From Acidimicrobiaceae bacterium (GTDB lineage: Bacteria; Actinomycetota; Acidimicrobiia; Acidimicrobiales; RAAP-2): a stretch of DNA of 35,925 nt. The stretch is taken from NCBI GenBank assembly GCA_003142095.1, contig PLON01000005.1:1-35925 (forward strand). Reading direction: 5' to 3'. Under the pieces are notes generated by a model. The model was given only the letters and a program-made list of their open reading frames with translations. It made no database searches and was not told the DNA's origin. The position numbers and the translations under genes are program-made. Each line of letters starts with the position of its first letter. The first letter of the stretch is position 1. Positions 8,241 to 16,431 of the stretch are shown here, piece by piece.

Positions 8241-8956
8241 TCAAGAAATCACCGCCCGAAGAACGGATCAAGGTTCTCGTTATCGAGGATGAAGAGTCGT
8301 TCATCGACGCGCTCACTGTCGGACTCAGTCGTGAGGGCTTTGACGTCACCTCGGCTCGCGATGGGCAACAGGGCCTGGCGATGTTCAACGAAGGGCACTT
8401 CGACGTCGTCCTGCTCGACCTCATGTTGCCCAAGATGTCCGGTCTCGATGTGTGTCGATCCATTCGTGGCTCGAGCACTGTGCCGATCATCATCGTGAGC
8501 GCCAAGGGTGAAGAGGTCGACATGGTGCTGATGCTCGAAATCGGCGCCGACGACTACGTCACAAAGCCGTATCGACTCCGCGAACTCGTCGCGCGCATTC
8601 GCGCGGTGTTGCGCCGCCGACGCGACACGGAGGCTACCGAGTCCGACGAAGTGATCGCGTTAGGCAACATTCGCCTCGACATCGACGCGCGCCGTTGCTT
8701 CGTCGATGGCGAAGAGATAAAACTTCGTAAGAAAGAGTTTGCCCTGCTTCGACTTCTGCTCGAGAATCCGGGACGGGTGCTCACACGCGAAGTACTCATC
8801 GACCGCGTGTGGGGCAGCGACTACGTCGGTGACACCAAGACTCTCGACGTTCACATCAAGCGACTGCGCACGTTGATCGAAGAAGAACCGAAGAGCCCGA
8901 CGCACATCGCCACCGTGCGCGGTGTGGGCTATCGCTACGAGGTCGCTAAGCCCTAG
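8237..8956 (+). CDS. regX3: RegX3-like OmpR-family response regulator
   Basis: A 239-residue transcription factor. The receiver domain has acidic residues Glu17/Asp18, phospho-acceptor Asp61 in LLDLMLP, Ser88 and Lys110 (TKPY), all intact. The winged-helix output domain follows from about residue 140 and includes LRKKEFALLRLLLENPGRVLTREVL and TLDVHIKRLRTLIE, ending in the usual VRGVGYRYE. It is coupled to the sensor kinase through an ATGA overlap. Its stop codon overlaps that of the convergent serS by 4 bases, leaving no room for a separate terminator between them. The partner kinase and C-terminal similarity make RegX3 the closest named match; regulated targets are not visible. Confidence 0.86.
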   Translation: MIKKSPPEERIKVLVIEDEESFIDALTVGLSREGFDVTSARDGQQGLAMFNEGHFDVVLLDLMLPKMSGLDVCRSIRGSSTVPIIIVSAKGEEVDMVLMLEIGADDYVTKPYRLRELVARIRAVLRRRRDTEATESDEVIALGNIRLDIDARRCFVDGEEIKLRKKEFALLRLLLENPGRVLTREVLIDRVWGSDYVGDTKTLDVHIKRLRTLIEEEPKSPTHIATVRGVGYRYEVAKP

Positions 8957-10248
8957 CGAATCGTGGCGTCTCCCCCGAAGTACGAGGCGAGAACGTCGGG
9001 AAGACGAACCGAACCGTCCTCTTGATGGTACGTCTCTACGAGCGCGGCCCAGACCCGGGCCCACCCGAGAGCCGAACCGTTCACCGTGTGCACCAGTGCC
9101 GTCGATCCGTCACTTGTGCGATAGCGAACGTTGGCTCGCCGCGCTTGAAAATCGCGAAACCAACTGACCGAGGACACCTCGAGCCAGCGATCCACGCCGG
9201 GACTGAACACCTCGAGGTCGATCGTGTAGGCGGAGGCCGTGCCGAGGTCGCCGGTGCAGAGGTTCAATAGGCGGTACGGCAGACCGAGTTCCTGGAGCAG
9301 TTCTTCGGCGCGGCGAAGGATGTCCGCGTGAGCGTCGTCGGCCTGTTCGGGCGTGCAGTAGGCAAAGAGCTCGACCTTTTCGAACTCGTGCACGCGCAAC
9401 AGTCCGCGTGTGTCCTTGCCGGCCGCGCCCGCTTCGCGTCGAAAGCAGTTGGTCTGAGCGGTGAGGCGAAGGGGCAGCTCTGATTCGTCGAGGATCTCTC
9501 CACGACGCAGCGACGTCAACGGCACCTCACCCGTCGGTATAGCCCACAGGCCGTCGCGTTCGACGGCGTACATATCGTCGGCGGACTTTGGCAGATGACC
9601 CGTCGACATCATGGTCTCGGTGAGGGCGAGGCTCGGAGGGCGAATCTCCTCGTACGCGTCGCTCTGGCGATTCAAGGAGAGCGACGAGAGAGCGCGCAAC
9701 AACCGAGCGCCCGCCCCTCGATAGAGAGCGAACATGGAGCCCGCGAGTTTCGCGCCCGATTCCATGTCCAAGATCCCGAGCTCGCGACCGATCTCCCAGT
9801 GCGGGACGCGCTGGTGATCGCCGAAGGAGGGAAACGGGGCGCCGTCGTCCATACCAGGCCACCAGCGACGCAGCTCCACGTTGTCGCTCTCGTCGGCGCC
9901 GTCAGGCACCCGGTCGTCAGGCAGGTTCGGCATCATGAGCAGCAGCTCGCGTAGACGACTGGCAACCAGGTCGGTTGCCTCGCTCGCGACGCGTTCGTCG
10001 TCGCCGAGGGCCCGACTCGTCGCCGTCAGCTCATCGGCCGTGGCGCCGTCCTTGTTGCGCCTCGCCTCGCCCACCTTGCGTGAGAGTTCCTTCACCTCGG
10101 CGCGAAGTCGCTCGGCCTCTTGCAGGAGCTGGCGATGCTCGATATCGAGGGCTACCGCCTTCTCCACCTCGGCCACCGAAACCCCGCGCCGGGCGAGGGC
10201 GGCCTTTACGACGTCGGGTTCGCGGCGGAGTTGAACGAGGTCAATCAT
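8953..10248 (-). CDS. serS: Seryl-tRNA synthetase
   Basis: A 431-residue class II aminoacyl-tRNA synthetase that charges tRNA-Ser. The N-terminal long coiled-coil arm (about residues 30-105, rich in Glu, Arg and Leu) binds the tRNA variable arm. The catalytic core shows RPPSLALTETMMSTGHLPK, the motif 2 loop TNCFRREAGAAGKDTRGLLRVHEF, and a motif 3-like C-terminus HTVNGSALGWARVWAALVETY. Length and order are normal. The ATG at 10248 lies 6 bases from a TAGGCT box, fitting leaderless transcription, and is divergent from the ABC exporter gene. Confidence 0.97.
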   Translation of the reverse strand: MIDLVQLRREPDVVKAALARRGVSVAEVEKAVALDIEHRQLLQEAERLRAEVKELSRKVGEARRNKDGATADELTATSRALGDDERVASEATDLVASRLRELLLMMPNLPDDRVPDGADESDNVELRRWWPGMDDGAPFPSFGDHQRVPHWEIGRELGILDMESGAKLAGSMFALYRGAGARLLRALSSLSLNRQSDAYEEIRPPSLALTETMMSTGHLPKSADDMYAVERDGLWAIPTGEVPLTSLRRGEILDESELPLRLTAQTNCFRREAGAAGKDTRGLLRVHEFEKVELFAYCTPEQADDAHADILRRAEELLQELGLPYRLLNLCTGDLGTASAYTIDLEVFSPGVDRWLEVSSVSWFRDFQARRANVRYRTSDGSTALVHTVNGSALGWARVWAALVETYHQEDGSVRLPDVLASYFGGDATIR

Positions 10249-10254
10249 GGGTCA

Positions 10255-10260
10255 AGCCTA
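10255..10260 (-). promoter_or_regulatory. -10 box (TAGGCT) for leaderless serS transcript
   Basis: Read on the minus strand, TAGGCT ends 6 bases before the serS ATG (10248). No ribosome binding site intervenes, so the transcript should start at or next to the A of the ATG. Confidence 0.5.
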
Positions 10261-10307
10261 CCGAGGCGTTATTGGAAGCCTCGAAGAACCGTCTAGTTTC
10301 GTAACGC

Positions 10308-11219
10308 ATGAGTAACGCCGTCGACGTCAAGAACCTCGAGGTCTCCTTCGGAGATCTACGGGCGGTAGATGGCGTCACGCTAAACGTCAACTACGGCGAG
10401 GTCGTCACGCTCCTCGGTCCGAACGGCGCCGGCAAGACCACCCTCGTTGAGACGCTCCTTGGTTTTCGGTCTCCGAACGCCGGAGTCGTCCGACTGCACG
10501 GGCTCGACCCCCGGCGTGATCACCACGAAGTCGTCGTGCGTACGGGCGCGTTGCTCCAGCGCGGCGGCGTCTGGGCCCCCATGACACCACGCGACGTGCT
10601 GCGACTGACTGCGTCGTACTACGAAGCGGCGCGCGACATTGAAGAGTTGATGACCTTGCTCGACTTGACCAGTTGCTCAAAGACGCCGTGGCGGCGATTG
10701 AGCGGCGGCGAGCAACAACGCACCCTGCTCGCGCTCGCGTTGCTCGGCCGGCCGCGAGCGTTGATTCTCGACGAGCCGACGACGTCGGTCGATCCCGAGG
10801 GCCGTCAGGTGATACGCGCTCTGCTGGAGTCCGAACGCGCGCGCGGATGCGCGCTCTTGATCACGACGCACGAGCTCGCCGAGGCCGAGCGCCAATCCGA
10901 TCGGCTAGTCATCATGCACCGAGGGAGGGTGCTCACCCAGGGAACGCTCGACGAGCTCGCGGGGTCACCCGAGATGATTGTGCAGTCCTCGGGACCGATC
11001 GAACCTTCGGCCCTCGCAATGCGCCTGCAGTGCAGCGTCACTCTCGACAATCCACTGCAACTGCGCTGCGCCGTCGCCTCCACTCCCGAGCGCATCGCAA
11101 TTGTCACCAACTATCTGGCGAGCGTCGGTCTCTCGATGGTGTCGCTGCGGACTCGCGCCTCACTCGAAGAGCGCTACCTGGAACTTATCGGGGACGAACG
11201 AAGCGAAGTCTCGCGATGA
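10308..11219 (+). CDS. ABC-2-type exporter ATP-binding protein
   Basis: A 303-residue cytosolic ATPase of the DrrA/CcmA-like class that powers export of drugs, lipids or polymers. Walker A is GPNGAGKTT at about 37-45; the signature is LSGGEQQRTL at 131-140; Walker B is ALILDEP at 151-157, with the switch histidine in LITTHELAEAE. The final 80 residues form the extension usual in this subgroup. Its stop overlaps the permease start as ATGA, so the two proteins are made together. The ATG at 10308 has a TAGTTT box 8 bases upstream, which may be the promoter. The substrate is unknown. Confidence 0.92.
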   Translation: MSNAVDVKNLEVSFGDLRAVDGVTLNVNYGEVVTLLGPNGAGKTTLVETLLGFRSPNAGVVRLHGLDPRRDHHEVVVRTGALLQRGGVWAPMTPRDVLRLTASYYEAARDIEELMTLLDLTSCSKTPWRRLSGGEQQRTLLALALLGRPRALILDEPTTSVDPEGRQVIRALLESERARGCALLITTHELAEAERQSDRLVIMHRGRVLTQGTLDELAGSPEMIVQSSGPIEPSALAMRLQCSVTLDNPLQLRCAVASTPERIAIVTNYLASVGLSMVSLRTRASLEERYLELIGDERSEVSR

Positions 11220-11947
11220 GATCCTTCGTGGCGCAAACGCGAGCGGAAATCACGATGACCATGCGCCGCGGCGAGACCTTGCTCTTAACAATCGGTATTC
11301 CGGTCCTACTGTTGCTCTTCTTCTCGCTCACGCGCGTTGTTTCATTGCCGAACGCTCATCGCATCAACTTCGTCGCGCCAGGAATCTTGGCGTTATGCGT
11401 GCTCTCGACGTCGCTCGTGGCGCTCTCAATCGCGACCGGTTTTGAGCGTTCGTCGGGAGTGCTGCGTCGTCTGCACGTGACGCCACTCGGCCAACGACGA
11501 CTCGTCGGAGCGAAGATCGCGGGCGTACTCGTGACGGAACTGATTCAAGTCGTCGTCATTTCGCTCGTCGCGCTCATCCTGGCGTGGCGCCCCGACGGTA
11601 GCTGGCGCGGTGCCCTCGAGGTCGTCGCAGCACTACTGCTCGGATCGATTGGATTTGCCGGAATCGGTCTCGCGCTCGCCGGTCAGTTACGCGCCGAGGT
11701 GAATCTGGCTGCCAGTAACGGTCTCTATCTCGTGCTGCTCTTGTTGTCGGGCATCGTCGTCCCGTTAACCTCGCTGCCACTCGTTATTCGCCGAGTCGTT
11801 ATCGCACTACCTTCTGGTGCGATGGCTGAGGCGTTGCACCGGATCCTCGGCCACGGGCTAGCCCCGACGGCCGCCGATTGGATCTCCTTGGCCGCGTGGG
11901 CCGTGGTCGCTCCGCTCCTCGCAGCGCGAACTTTCCGATTCGATTAA
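11216..11947 (+). CDS. ABC-2-type exporter permease
   Basis: A 243-residue membrane protein with six predicted helices, starting with ETLLLTIGIPVLLLLFFSL and including NGLYLVLLLLSGIVVPLTSLP, the conserved loop of ABC-2 permeases before the last helices. The frame is open much further upstream (to 10673), but that part is a shadow of the ATPase gene; the ATG at 11216 overlaps the ATPase stop by 4 bases and starts the protein at a normal ABC-2 N-terminus. It forms an exporter with the preceding ATPase. The stop overlaps the convergent thioredoxin gene (shared TTAA). Substrate unknown. Confidence 0.9.
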   Translation: MRSFVAQTRAEITMTMRRGETLLLTIGIPVLLLLFFSLTRVVSLPNAHRINFVAPGILALCVLSTSLVALSIATGFERSSGVLRRLHVTPLGQRRLVGAKIAGVLVTELIQVVVISLVALILAWRPDGSWRGALEVVAALLLGSIGFAGIGLALAGQLRAEVNLAASNGLYLVLLLLSGIVVPLTSLPLVIRRVVIALPSGAMAEALHRILGHGLAPTAADWISLAAWAVVAPLLAARTFRFD

Positions 11948-12531
11948 GCGCTCTTCAAACGTTTGATACCGCTCGCGAGAGTGTCCTTGGGAACGGCGCC
12001 GTAGTACACCCGTTTGACCACGCCTTTCGCGCTGACGAAGACGCTCTCGGGCACCGCCTGGAATCCAAAAATGTTGGTCGTTACAGCCCCGTTGGGATCA
12101 AAGGCCACTGGAAAGGTGACGTCATCTCTTTTGATCATGGCTTGTGCCGCAGAACGCTTGTCGATGGCGTCTACGGCAACAACTTCCACCGGGCTCGGGC
12201 TGTGACTGCGAATGTACTTCGCGATCTTGGGCATCTCGTGTTGACAAGGTCCGCAGTAGCTGGCGAAGAAGACGAGGACGCTGGCGCGCCCCTCGCTCCA
12301 CGGCGACTTCACCACACCGCCGTTCAGGCCGTCAAGGGTAAAGGCCTTCACGTGCTGGCCGACCAGTTTCGACGTCGGCAGTCCTCCATCGCCCGGCGTA
12401 ACTTTGCCTCCGGTCAACGCCGAGACGGCGGCGATAAGTGCGATTGCGAGAACGACACCGATCCCTATCGAGATCATCATCTTCGGCGAGCGCCGCTTCT
12501 TCTGGTCAGTGGTTTCGGACAAGGACGTCAA
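11944..12531 (-). CDS. Membrane-anchored TlpA/ResA-like thioredoxin
   Basis: A protein of up to 195 residues with a basic N-terminus, one membrane anchor (MMISIGIGVVLAIALIAAVSAL) and an extracytoplasmic thioredoxin fold. The redox motif CGPC sits in VFFASYCGPCQHEMPKIAKY and the cis-Pro loop is FQAVPESVFVS. TlpA/ResA proteins reduce disulfides or copper-binding cysteines during cytochrome maturation. It follows ctaB in the same direction and overlaps it by up to 26 bases, suggesting a role in cytochrome oxidase assembly. The start is uncertain: TTG at 12531, TTG at 12522 or ATG at 12480 are all in frame. Confidence 0.85.
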   Translation of the reverse strand: MTSLSETTDQKKRRSPKMMISIGIGVVLAIALIAAVSALTGGKVTPGDGGLPTSKLVGQHVKAFTLDGLNGGVVKSPWSEGRASVLVFFASYCGPCQHEMPKIAKYIRSHSPSPVEVVAVDAIDKRSAAQAMIKRDDVTFPVAFDPNGAVTTNIFGFQAVPESVFVSAKGVVKRVYYGAVPKDTLASGIKRLKSA

Positions 12532-13420
12532 CCGCCATCAGGATAAAAAGTGCCGAAAGGTACGTAATGGAGAAGTGAAAAAGACGCATCGCCTCGGCGA
12601 CGTCAGCCTTGTCGTTACGGGCGTGGTGGTGGAGGCGAAGCGCGTAGAAGGTGAACATCCCTCCGAGCACCGATGCCGAGAGGGCGTAGATCCACCCGAG
12701 GTGGGCACTCGGACCGATCAACAGCGTCAACGCCCAGAGCACTACCGAGTAAATGAGAATTTCGAGCGTGGTGCGGCGAAGCGAGGCCACCACGGGCATC
12801 ATCGGCACGTTCGCCGCCTGATAGTCGTCGCGGTAGCGAACGGCGAGCGCCCAAAAGTGCGGCGGCGTCCAGATGAAGATCACGAGGAACAACAACACCG
12901 GCGTCCAACCAAGGGAATTAGTGACGGCCGCCCAGCCAATCAGCACCGGCACCGCACCCGCCGCGCCGCCGATCACGATGTTCTGCTTCGAGCGACGCTT
13001 CAAGATCAGCGTGTAGATGAAGACGTAGAAGGCAGTTGCGGACATGGCGAGCCAGGCCGACAGCGGATTGACCCACACGACCAAGATGACAAAGGCCAGT
13101 AGCTCAAGTGCGAACGCGAAGAGCGCCGCCGAACGGGCGCTCATCACGCCAGTGACGAGTGGGCGCCGCTTCGTGCGCTCCATGATCGCGTCGATGTCGC
13201 GGTCGATCACCATATTGAAGGCGTTCGCCCCACCGGCCGCGAGCGTCCCGCCGATCAGGGTCGCCACGATCAGCCACGCGCGGGGAAACCCGTTCGCCGC
13301 GACGATCATGGTGGGCACCGTCGTTACCAGCAGCAACTCAATGATTCGCGGCTTGGTTAAGGCGAGATAACCCTTTAGGACGTCACGGATCGAATACGAC
13401 GCTGTTGCGGATAAAGGCAC
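12506..13420 (-). CDS. ctaB: Protoheme IX farnesyltransferase (heme O synthase)
   Basis: A 304-residue polytopic membrane enzyme of the UbiA prenyltransferase family that adds a farnesyl group to heme B, giving heme O. The first Asp-rich motif is NMVIDRDIDAIMERTKRRPL at about 96-115, the diagnostic CtaB/COX10 sequence, and a second conserved loop includes FIWTPPHFWALAVRYRDDY. About nine hydrophobic helices are visible. The GTG at 13420 has a TAGGAT box at leaderless distance. It is divergent from ctaA, the next enzyme of heme A synthesis, across only 42 bp. Confidence 0.96.
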   Translation of the reverse strand: MPLSATASYSIRDVLKGYLALTKPRIIELLLVTTVPTMIVAANGFPRAWLIVATLIGGTLAAGGANAFNMVIDRDIDAIMERTKRRPLVTGVMSARSAALFAFALELLAFVILVVWVNPLSAWLAMSATAFYVFIYTLILKRRSKQNIVIGGAAGAVPVLIGWAAVTNSLGWTPVLLFLVIFIWTPPHFWALAVRYRDDYQAANVPMMPVVASLRRTTLEILIYSVVLWALTLLIGPSAHLGWIYALSASVLGGMFTFYALRLHHHARNDKADVAEAMRLFHFSITYLSALFILMAVDVLVRNH

Positions 13421-13426
13421 CCGGAC

Positions 13427-13432
13427 ATCCTA
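13427..13432 (-). promoter_or_regulatory. -10 box (TAGGAT) for leaderless ctaB transcript
   Basis: On the minus strand TAGGAT ends 6 bases before the ctaB GTG at 13420. It faces away from the ctaA box 18 bases further on, so both promoters share the 42-bp gap. Confidence 0.5.
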
Positions 13433-13450
13433 CGATGCTTCCAATTTCCG

Positions 13451-13456
13451 TAGGCT
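13451..13456 (+). promoter_or_regulatory. -10 box (TAGGCT) for leaderless ctaA transcript
   Basis: TAGGCT ends 6 bases before the GTG at 13463, supporting GTG over the downstream ATG at 13475 as the ctaA start. Confidence 0.5.
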
Positions 13457-13462
13457 GGGCGG

Positions 13463-14407
13463 GTGCCCTTGCCAATGAGACGTGTCTCAGGTCCAACATT
13501 TCGTTGGTTCGCCTTCGCTGCGTTTCTTTCGATGATTCTCATCATTCTGACGGGGGCCGCGGTCCGCCTGACTGGATCAGGACTGGGATGTCCCGACTGG
13601 CCGACCTGTTTCAAGGGGCGAATCAGCGGTTCGATGAGCATTCACCCCTTTATCGAATACTCCAACCGCGTGGTGACGGGCGCGCTCATCGTCATCGTAG
13701 GCGCCACCTTTCTCGCGGCGCTCTTTCGCGAACAACGCCGCCGCGACCTCATTCTTCTCTCCGGCGCGCTCGTGCTGGGCGTCTTCGCCGACGCTCTGCT
13801 CGGCGCAGTCGTGGTCTACTCGAAGCTAAATCCTTACCTCGTCTCGCTCCACCTTCTGCTCAGTCTCGCGATGGTGGCGGTCGGCGCTCTGCTCTACCAT
13901 CACGCCAAGTACGTCTACGGTCCCGGTGCGCGCGAGGATCTGCGCGATCCGTATTTTCGTTCCCTCGCGCGCTGGTTATGGCTTCCCTTCATCGTGCTCG
14001 TGGTTACCGGCACCGCGGCGACCGGCTCCGGCCCGCACGCCGGTGCGTCCCAGGGTCAACTCGTCGCGCGACGACTGCCCTTCGCGTTTTCGTCGGCGGC
14101 GTGGGTCCACTCCCTCGCGGCCATTTTCTTCATCGGAGTGGTCCTCGGACTGCTCCTCGCCATCTGGAACAGCGGGGCGCCGACGGCCCTGAAGTCGGGG
14201 GTACGCCGCCTCGTGTATGTCTCGCTCGCCCAGGCGGCCATTGGCGCCATCCAGTATTTGACCCACGTACCGGTGTGGCTTGTTGAGTTGCACGAGTTTG
14301 GTGCGGTCGCCCTCACCATCGGCGTCACCCAGTTCAACGTCCGCCAGTACGCGCGCGATCGCGTTCCCGGCACCGAGCCGAAGGCCGCGCCCGAACTGAT
14401 GCACTAG
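13463..14407 (+). CDS. ctaA: Heme A synthase
   Basis: A 314-residue membrane protein with about eight helices, converting heme O to heme A for aa3-type oxidases. Conserved features are the first-helix end TGAAVRLTGSGLGCPDWPTC, with the extracytoplasmic Cys pair (GCPDWPTC), the heme-ligand region PFIEYSNRVV with HP before it, and HLLLSL, WVHSLAAIFF and VELHEFGAV carrying later histidines. The tail after residue 295 is hydrophilic. GTG at 13463 is favoured by its upstream TAGGCT box. It is divergent from ctaB. Confidence 0.94.
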   Translation: MPLPMRRVSGPTFRWFAFAAFLSMILIILTGAAVRLTGSGLGCPDWPTCFKGRISGSMSIHPFIEYSNRVVTGALIVIVGATFLAALFREQRRRDLILLSGALVLGVFADALLGAVVVYSKLNPYLVSLHLLLSLAMVAVGALLYHHAKYVYGPGAREDLRDPYFRSLARWLWLPFIVLVVTGTAATGSGPHAGASQGQLVARRLPFAFSSAAWVHSLAAIFFIGVVLGLLLAIWNSGAPTALKSGVRRLVYVSLAQAAIGAIQYLTHVPVWLVELHEFGAVALTIGVTQFNVRQYARDRVPGTEPKAAPELMH

Positions 14408-14476
14408 CTCCGCGTCGCCGACAACGGTGCGGGATATCGAGCTCAGCGTGCGACAATGAGGCCGTGAGAGTCTGCG

Positions 14477-15382
14477 GTGTCTAAAAGCCACCACCACGCG
14501 CCCTCGGGCGACATGCGTCACGTGCTCGTTGCCCTCACCCTCATCGCCCTCTTTTTTGTTGCCGAGATCGTCGCGGCAATTGTCGGGTCTTCGCTCGTTC
14601 TCTTCGCCGACGCCGGGCACATGATCACCGACGTCGCGGCGCTCGCTATGAGCGCCTGGGCGCTGCGCCTCGCGCGGCGCCCCGCTGAAGCTCGGTGGAC
14701 CTACGGACTGCGACGAGCGGAGATTCTGAGCGCAGCCGTCAATGGAATCAGCCTCGTAGCGGTCGGTCTGGTGATTGCCGTCGAAGCGATACAGAGACTC
14801 GTCAATCCTCGACCGGTGAGCGGCACACTCGTGCTCGTGATCGCTCTCGTCGGGGCGGTCGTGAACGTGGCCGCGACAACGGTGCTGGGTCGTGCGAACC
14901 GCGGCAACCTGAACATTCGCGGCGCCTATCTCCACGTCCTGACCGATTTGTACGCGTTCATTGCCACGGCGATCGCGGGCGTCGTCATTATCGTGTCGCA
15001 CTGGCAACGCGCCGACGCCGTCGCGTCGCTCGTCGTGGTGGCACTCATGGCCTACGCGGCGTGGGGGCTACTGCACGACGCGGGGAGCATTCTGCTGCAG
15101 GGAACGCCGGACAACCTCGACCTCGTCGACGTGCGCACGCACCTCACGCGGGTCGATCACGTCATCGACGTGCACGACCTTCACGCCTGGAGCGTCGCCG
15201 CAGATCTCACGACGTTGTCGGCCCATGTCGTCGTTGAGAGCACATGCTTCGACGACGGTCACGCGCCACAGATACTCGACGCGCTTCAGAGCTGTTTGAC
15301 AGAGCATTTCGCGGTCCAACACGCGACATTCCAGTTGGAACCAGCCAGCCACGAGTCCCACGAAGAGGGACTTCACCCGTAG
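14477..15382 (+). CDS. Cation diffusion facilitator (CzcD/ZitB-like efflux protein)
   Basis: A 301-residue zinc/cobalt-type efflux protein that exchanges divalent metal for protons at the inner membrane. A His-rich N-terminus (SHHHAPSG, preceded by SK) precedes six helices. The metal site is formed by HMITD in DAGHMITDVAAL (helix 2) and HVLTD in YLHVLTDLYAF (helix 5). The cytosolic C-terminal domain has DLVDVRTHL, VHDLHAWSVA and HVVVES, as in the CDF dimerisation/metal-sensing domain. It starts with GTG. It is a single-gene unit convergent with tRNA-Ala. Confidence 0.93.
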   Translation: MSKSHHHAPSGDMRHVLVALTLIALFFVAEIVAAIVGSSLVLFADAGHMITDVAALAMSAWALRLARRPAEARWTYGLRRAEILSAAVNGISLVAVGLVIAVEAIQRLVNPRPVSGTLVLVIALVGAVVNVAATTVLGRANRGNLNIRGAYLHVLTDLYAFIATAIAGVVIIVSHWQRADAVASLVVVALMAYAAWGLLHDAGSILLQGTPDNLDLVDVRTHLTRVDHVIDVHDLHAWSVAADLTTLSAHVVVESTCFDDGHAPQILDALQSCLTEHFAVQHATFQLEPASHESHEEGLHP

Positions 15383-15391
15383 ACGGTCTGT

Positions 15392-15437
15392 GTACTGGAT
15401 CGAAATTCGAAATTCGAAAATTCGAAATTCGTACTGG
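15392..15437. repeat. AT-rich tandem/palindromic tract flanked by 7-bp direct repeats
   Basis: Between the efflux gene and tRNA-Ala, four copies of a (G)AAATTCG-type unit occupy 15401-15431. The unit contains the palindrome TTCGAA, so the tract can fold back on itself. It is bounded by GTACTGG at 15392-15398 and again at 15431-15437, like a target-site duplication around a 32-bp insertion. It has no coding content and lacks a T-run of terminator type. Confidence 0.7.
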
Positions 15438-15438
15438 G

Positions 15439-15511
15439 TGGAGACGATGGGGATCGAACCCACGACCTCAGGCTTGCAAAGCCCGCGCTCTACCAACTGA
15501 GCTACATCCCC
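15439..15511 (-). tRNA. tRNA-Ala (TGC anticodon)
   Basis: On the minus strand: acceptor GGGGATG/CGTCTCC, D arm GCTC...GAGC, anticodon stem CGGGC/GCCTG with loop TTTGCAA (TGC), T arm GTGGG-TTCGATC-CCCAT, discriminator A. The 73-base gene has no complete encoded CCA (CC follows, then C). Confidence 0.97.
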
Positions 15512-15522
15512 GCGGAATAACC

Positions 15523-15528
15523 ATTCTA
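15523..15528 (-). promoter_or_regulatory. -10 box (TAGAAT) for tRNA-Ala
   Basis: On the minus strand TAGAAT ends 11 bases before the mature tRNA 5' end, the usual spacing for a short tRNA leader. No clear -35 was identified. Confidence 0.4.
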
Positions 15529-15540
15529 CCAAAGGGTGCG

Positions 15541-16377
15541 CTATGTGGGCCGATGATGACGTAACGCCCGGGCTCGCTGGCGGTCAATGCGCAGGAGTTC
15601 ACGTTCCACGTCGGCCCAGTGCAGGGGCGTCTCCTCAACCGGCATTCCCTTGCTCTCGGCGTCAAAGAAGATGACGAACGCCACCCACCACATCGGTAAG
15701 TAGCAACCGAGCTTCGCGACGAAGCCCGCGAGTTGTTGGTCGAAGAGGGGGGTCATGTGCAGTAACGCGTGCTGGTGGTGCAGCGCCGGATAGAGAGGGT
15801 GTTGCGAGAAGATCCACACAAACGACAGGCTCGTGACGACGAGCGCTGACCCGAACACGTAGCCAGCGCGCGCGGCCGGCGACAAACGGCGCGTCCCAGG
15901 CATGATGGCGAGTGCGGGCATCCAGAGAAGAATCCCGACGATGAGCACGGTGAGCAGGATCACGTCGCGACCGATTGTTGAGCGGGCCCCCCAGTCGACA
16001 ACCGGCGCCGCCAAGGTCGCGGTGCCGGCTACCGTCACGACAATGACGGCCAGACCCGGATGGGCCAACTTTCGCACGATGAAGTCAATCGGAGCCGGAC
16101 TCGTCAGGCGACCGAGCGCACTCGTGGGAATGCTGAGCAACAGCAACGGCGCGACCAGCAACATGATGACGAGCCGCTGAATCGTCGCGATCGTCAGCGA
16201 GACCGACGCGGCCAGATCGCCGATCGGCCACATGGTCACGACCAACAACGCAATGAACGCATAGAGGGCCAAGCGGCGTTGGCGCGGTGAGTTGACGAGG
16301 AAATAGTGGGCGACGCCGGCCGCCACGATCACACTCAGCACCAACGGGTGCCAGTCGAAGGGCAACAGCGTGGCCAC
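15541..16377 (-). CDS. ctaG: CtaG, caa3-type cytochrome c oxidase assembly protein
   Basis: A 278-residue membrane protein of the CtaG/Cox assembly family (the CtaG_Cox domain of Bacillus and actinobacteria, unrelated to Cox11), with about seven helices. Typical features are the N-terminal FDWHPLVLSVIVAAGVAHY, LASVSLTIATIQRLVIMLLVAPLLLL and the His-bearing loops QHPLYPALHHQHALLHMTPLFDQQLAG. The hydrophilic C-terminus is short. It starts with GTG, 6 bases after a TACCGT box. It fits with ctaA and ctaB about 3 kb away in assembling a heme-copper terminal oxidase, whose subunits are outside the window. Confidence 0.9.
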   Translation of the reverse strand: MATLLPFDWHPLVLSVIVAAGVAHYFLVNSPRQRRLALYAFIALLVVTMWPIGDLAASVSLTIATIQRLVIMLLVAPLLLLSIPTSALGRLTSPAPIDFIVRKLAHPGLAVIVVTVAGTATLAAPVVDWGARSTIGRDVILLTVLIVGILLWMPALAIMPGTRRLSPAARAGYVFGSALVVTSLSFVWIFSQHPLYPALHHQHALLHMTPLFDQQLAGFVAKLGCYLPMWWVAFVIFFDAESKGMPVEETPLHWADVERELLRIDRQRARALRHHRPT

Positions 16378-16383
16378 GTCGCT

Positions 16384-16389
16384 ACGGTA
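16384..16389 (-). promoter_or_regulatory. -10 box (TACCGT) for leaderless ctaG transcript
   Basis: On the minus strand TACCGT ends 6 bases before the GTG at 16377. Confidence 0.45.
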
Positions 16390-16431
16390 ACGGTCCTTGC
16401 CCTCGCCGTAAAGAGGAAGATCGAAGTGGCG

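Noticed and set aside
10262-10283. Inverted repeat CGAGGC/GCCTCG between serS and the ABC exporter
   Set aside because: Six base pairs with a 10-base loop and no T-run; it could be an operator, but nothing else supports it, and it overlaps no conserved leader such as a T-box.
10673-11215. Upstream extension of the ABC permease frame
   Set aside because: Arg-rich sequence in another frame of the ATPase gene; the ATGA overlap at 11216 gives a normal permease start.
12404-13102. A 232-codon plus-strand frame opposite tlpA and ctaB
   Set aside because: Highly charged His/Arg/Glu-rich sequence typical of the antisense of membrane-protein genes; ctaB is unmistakable on the other strand.
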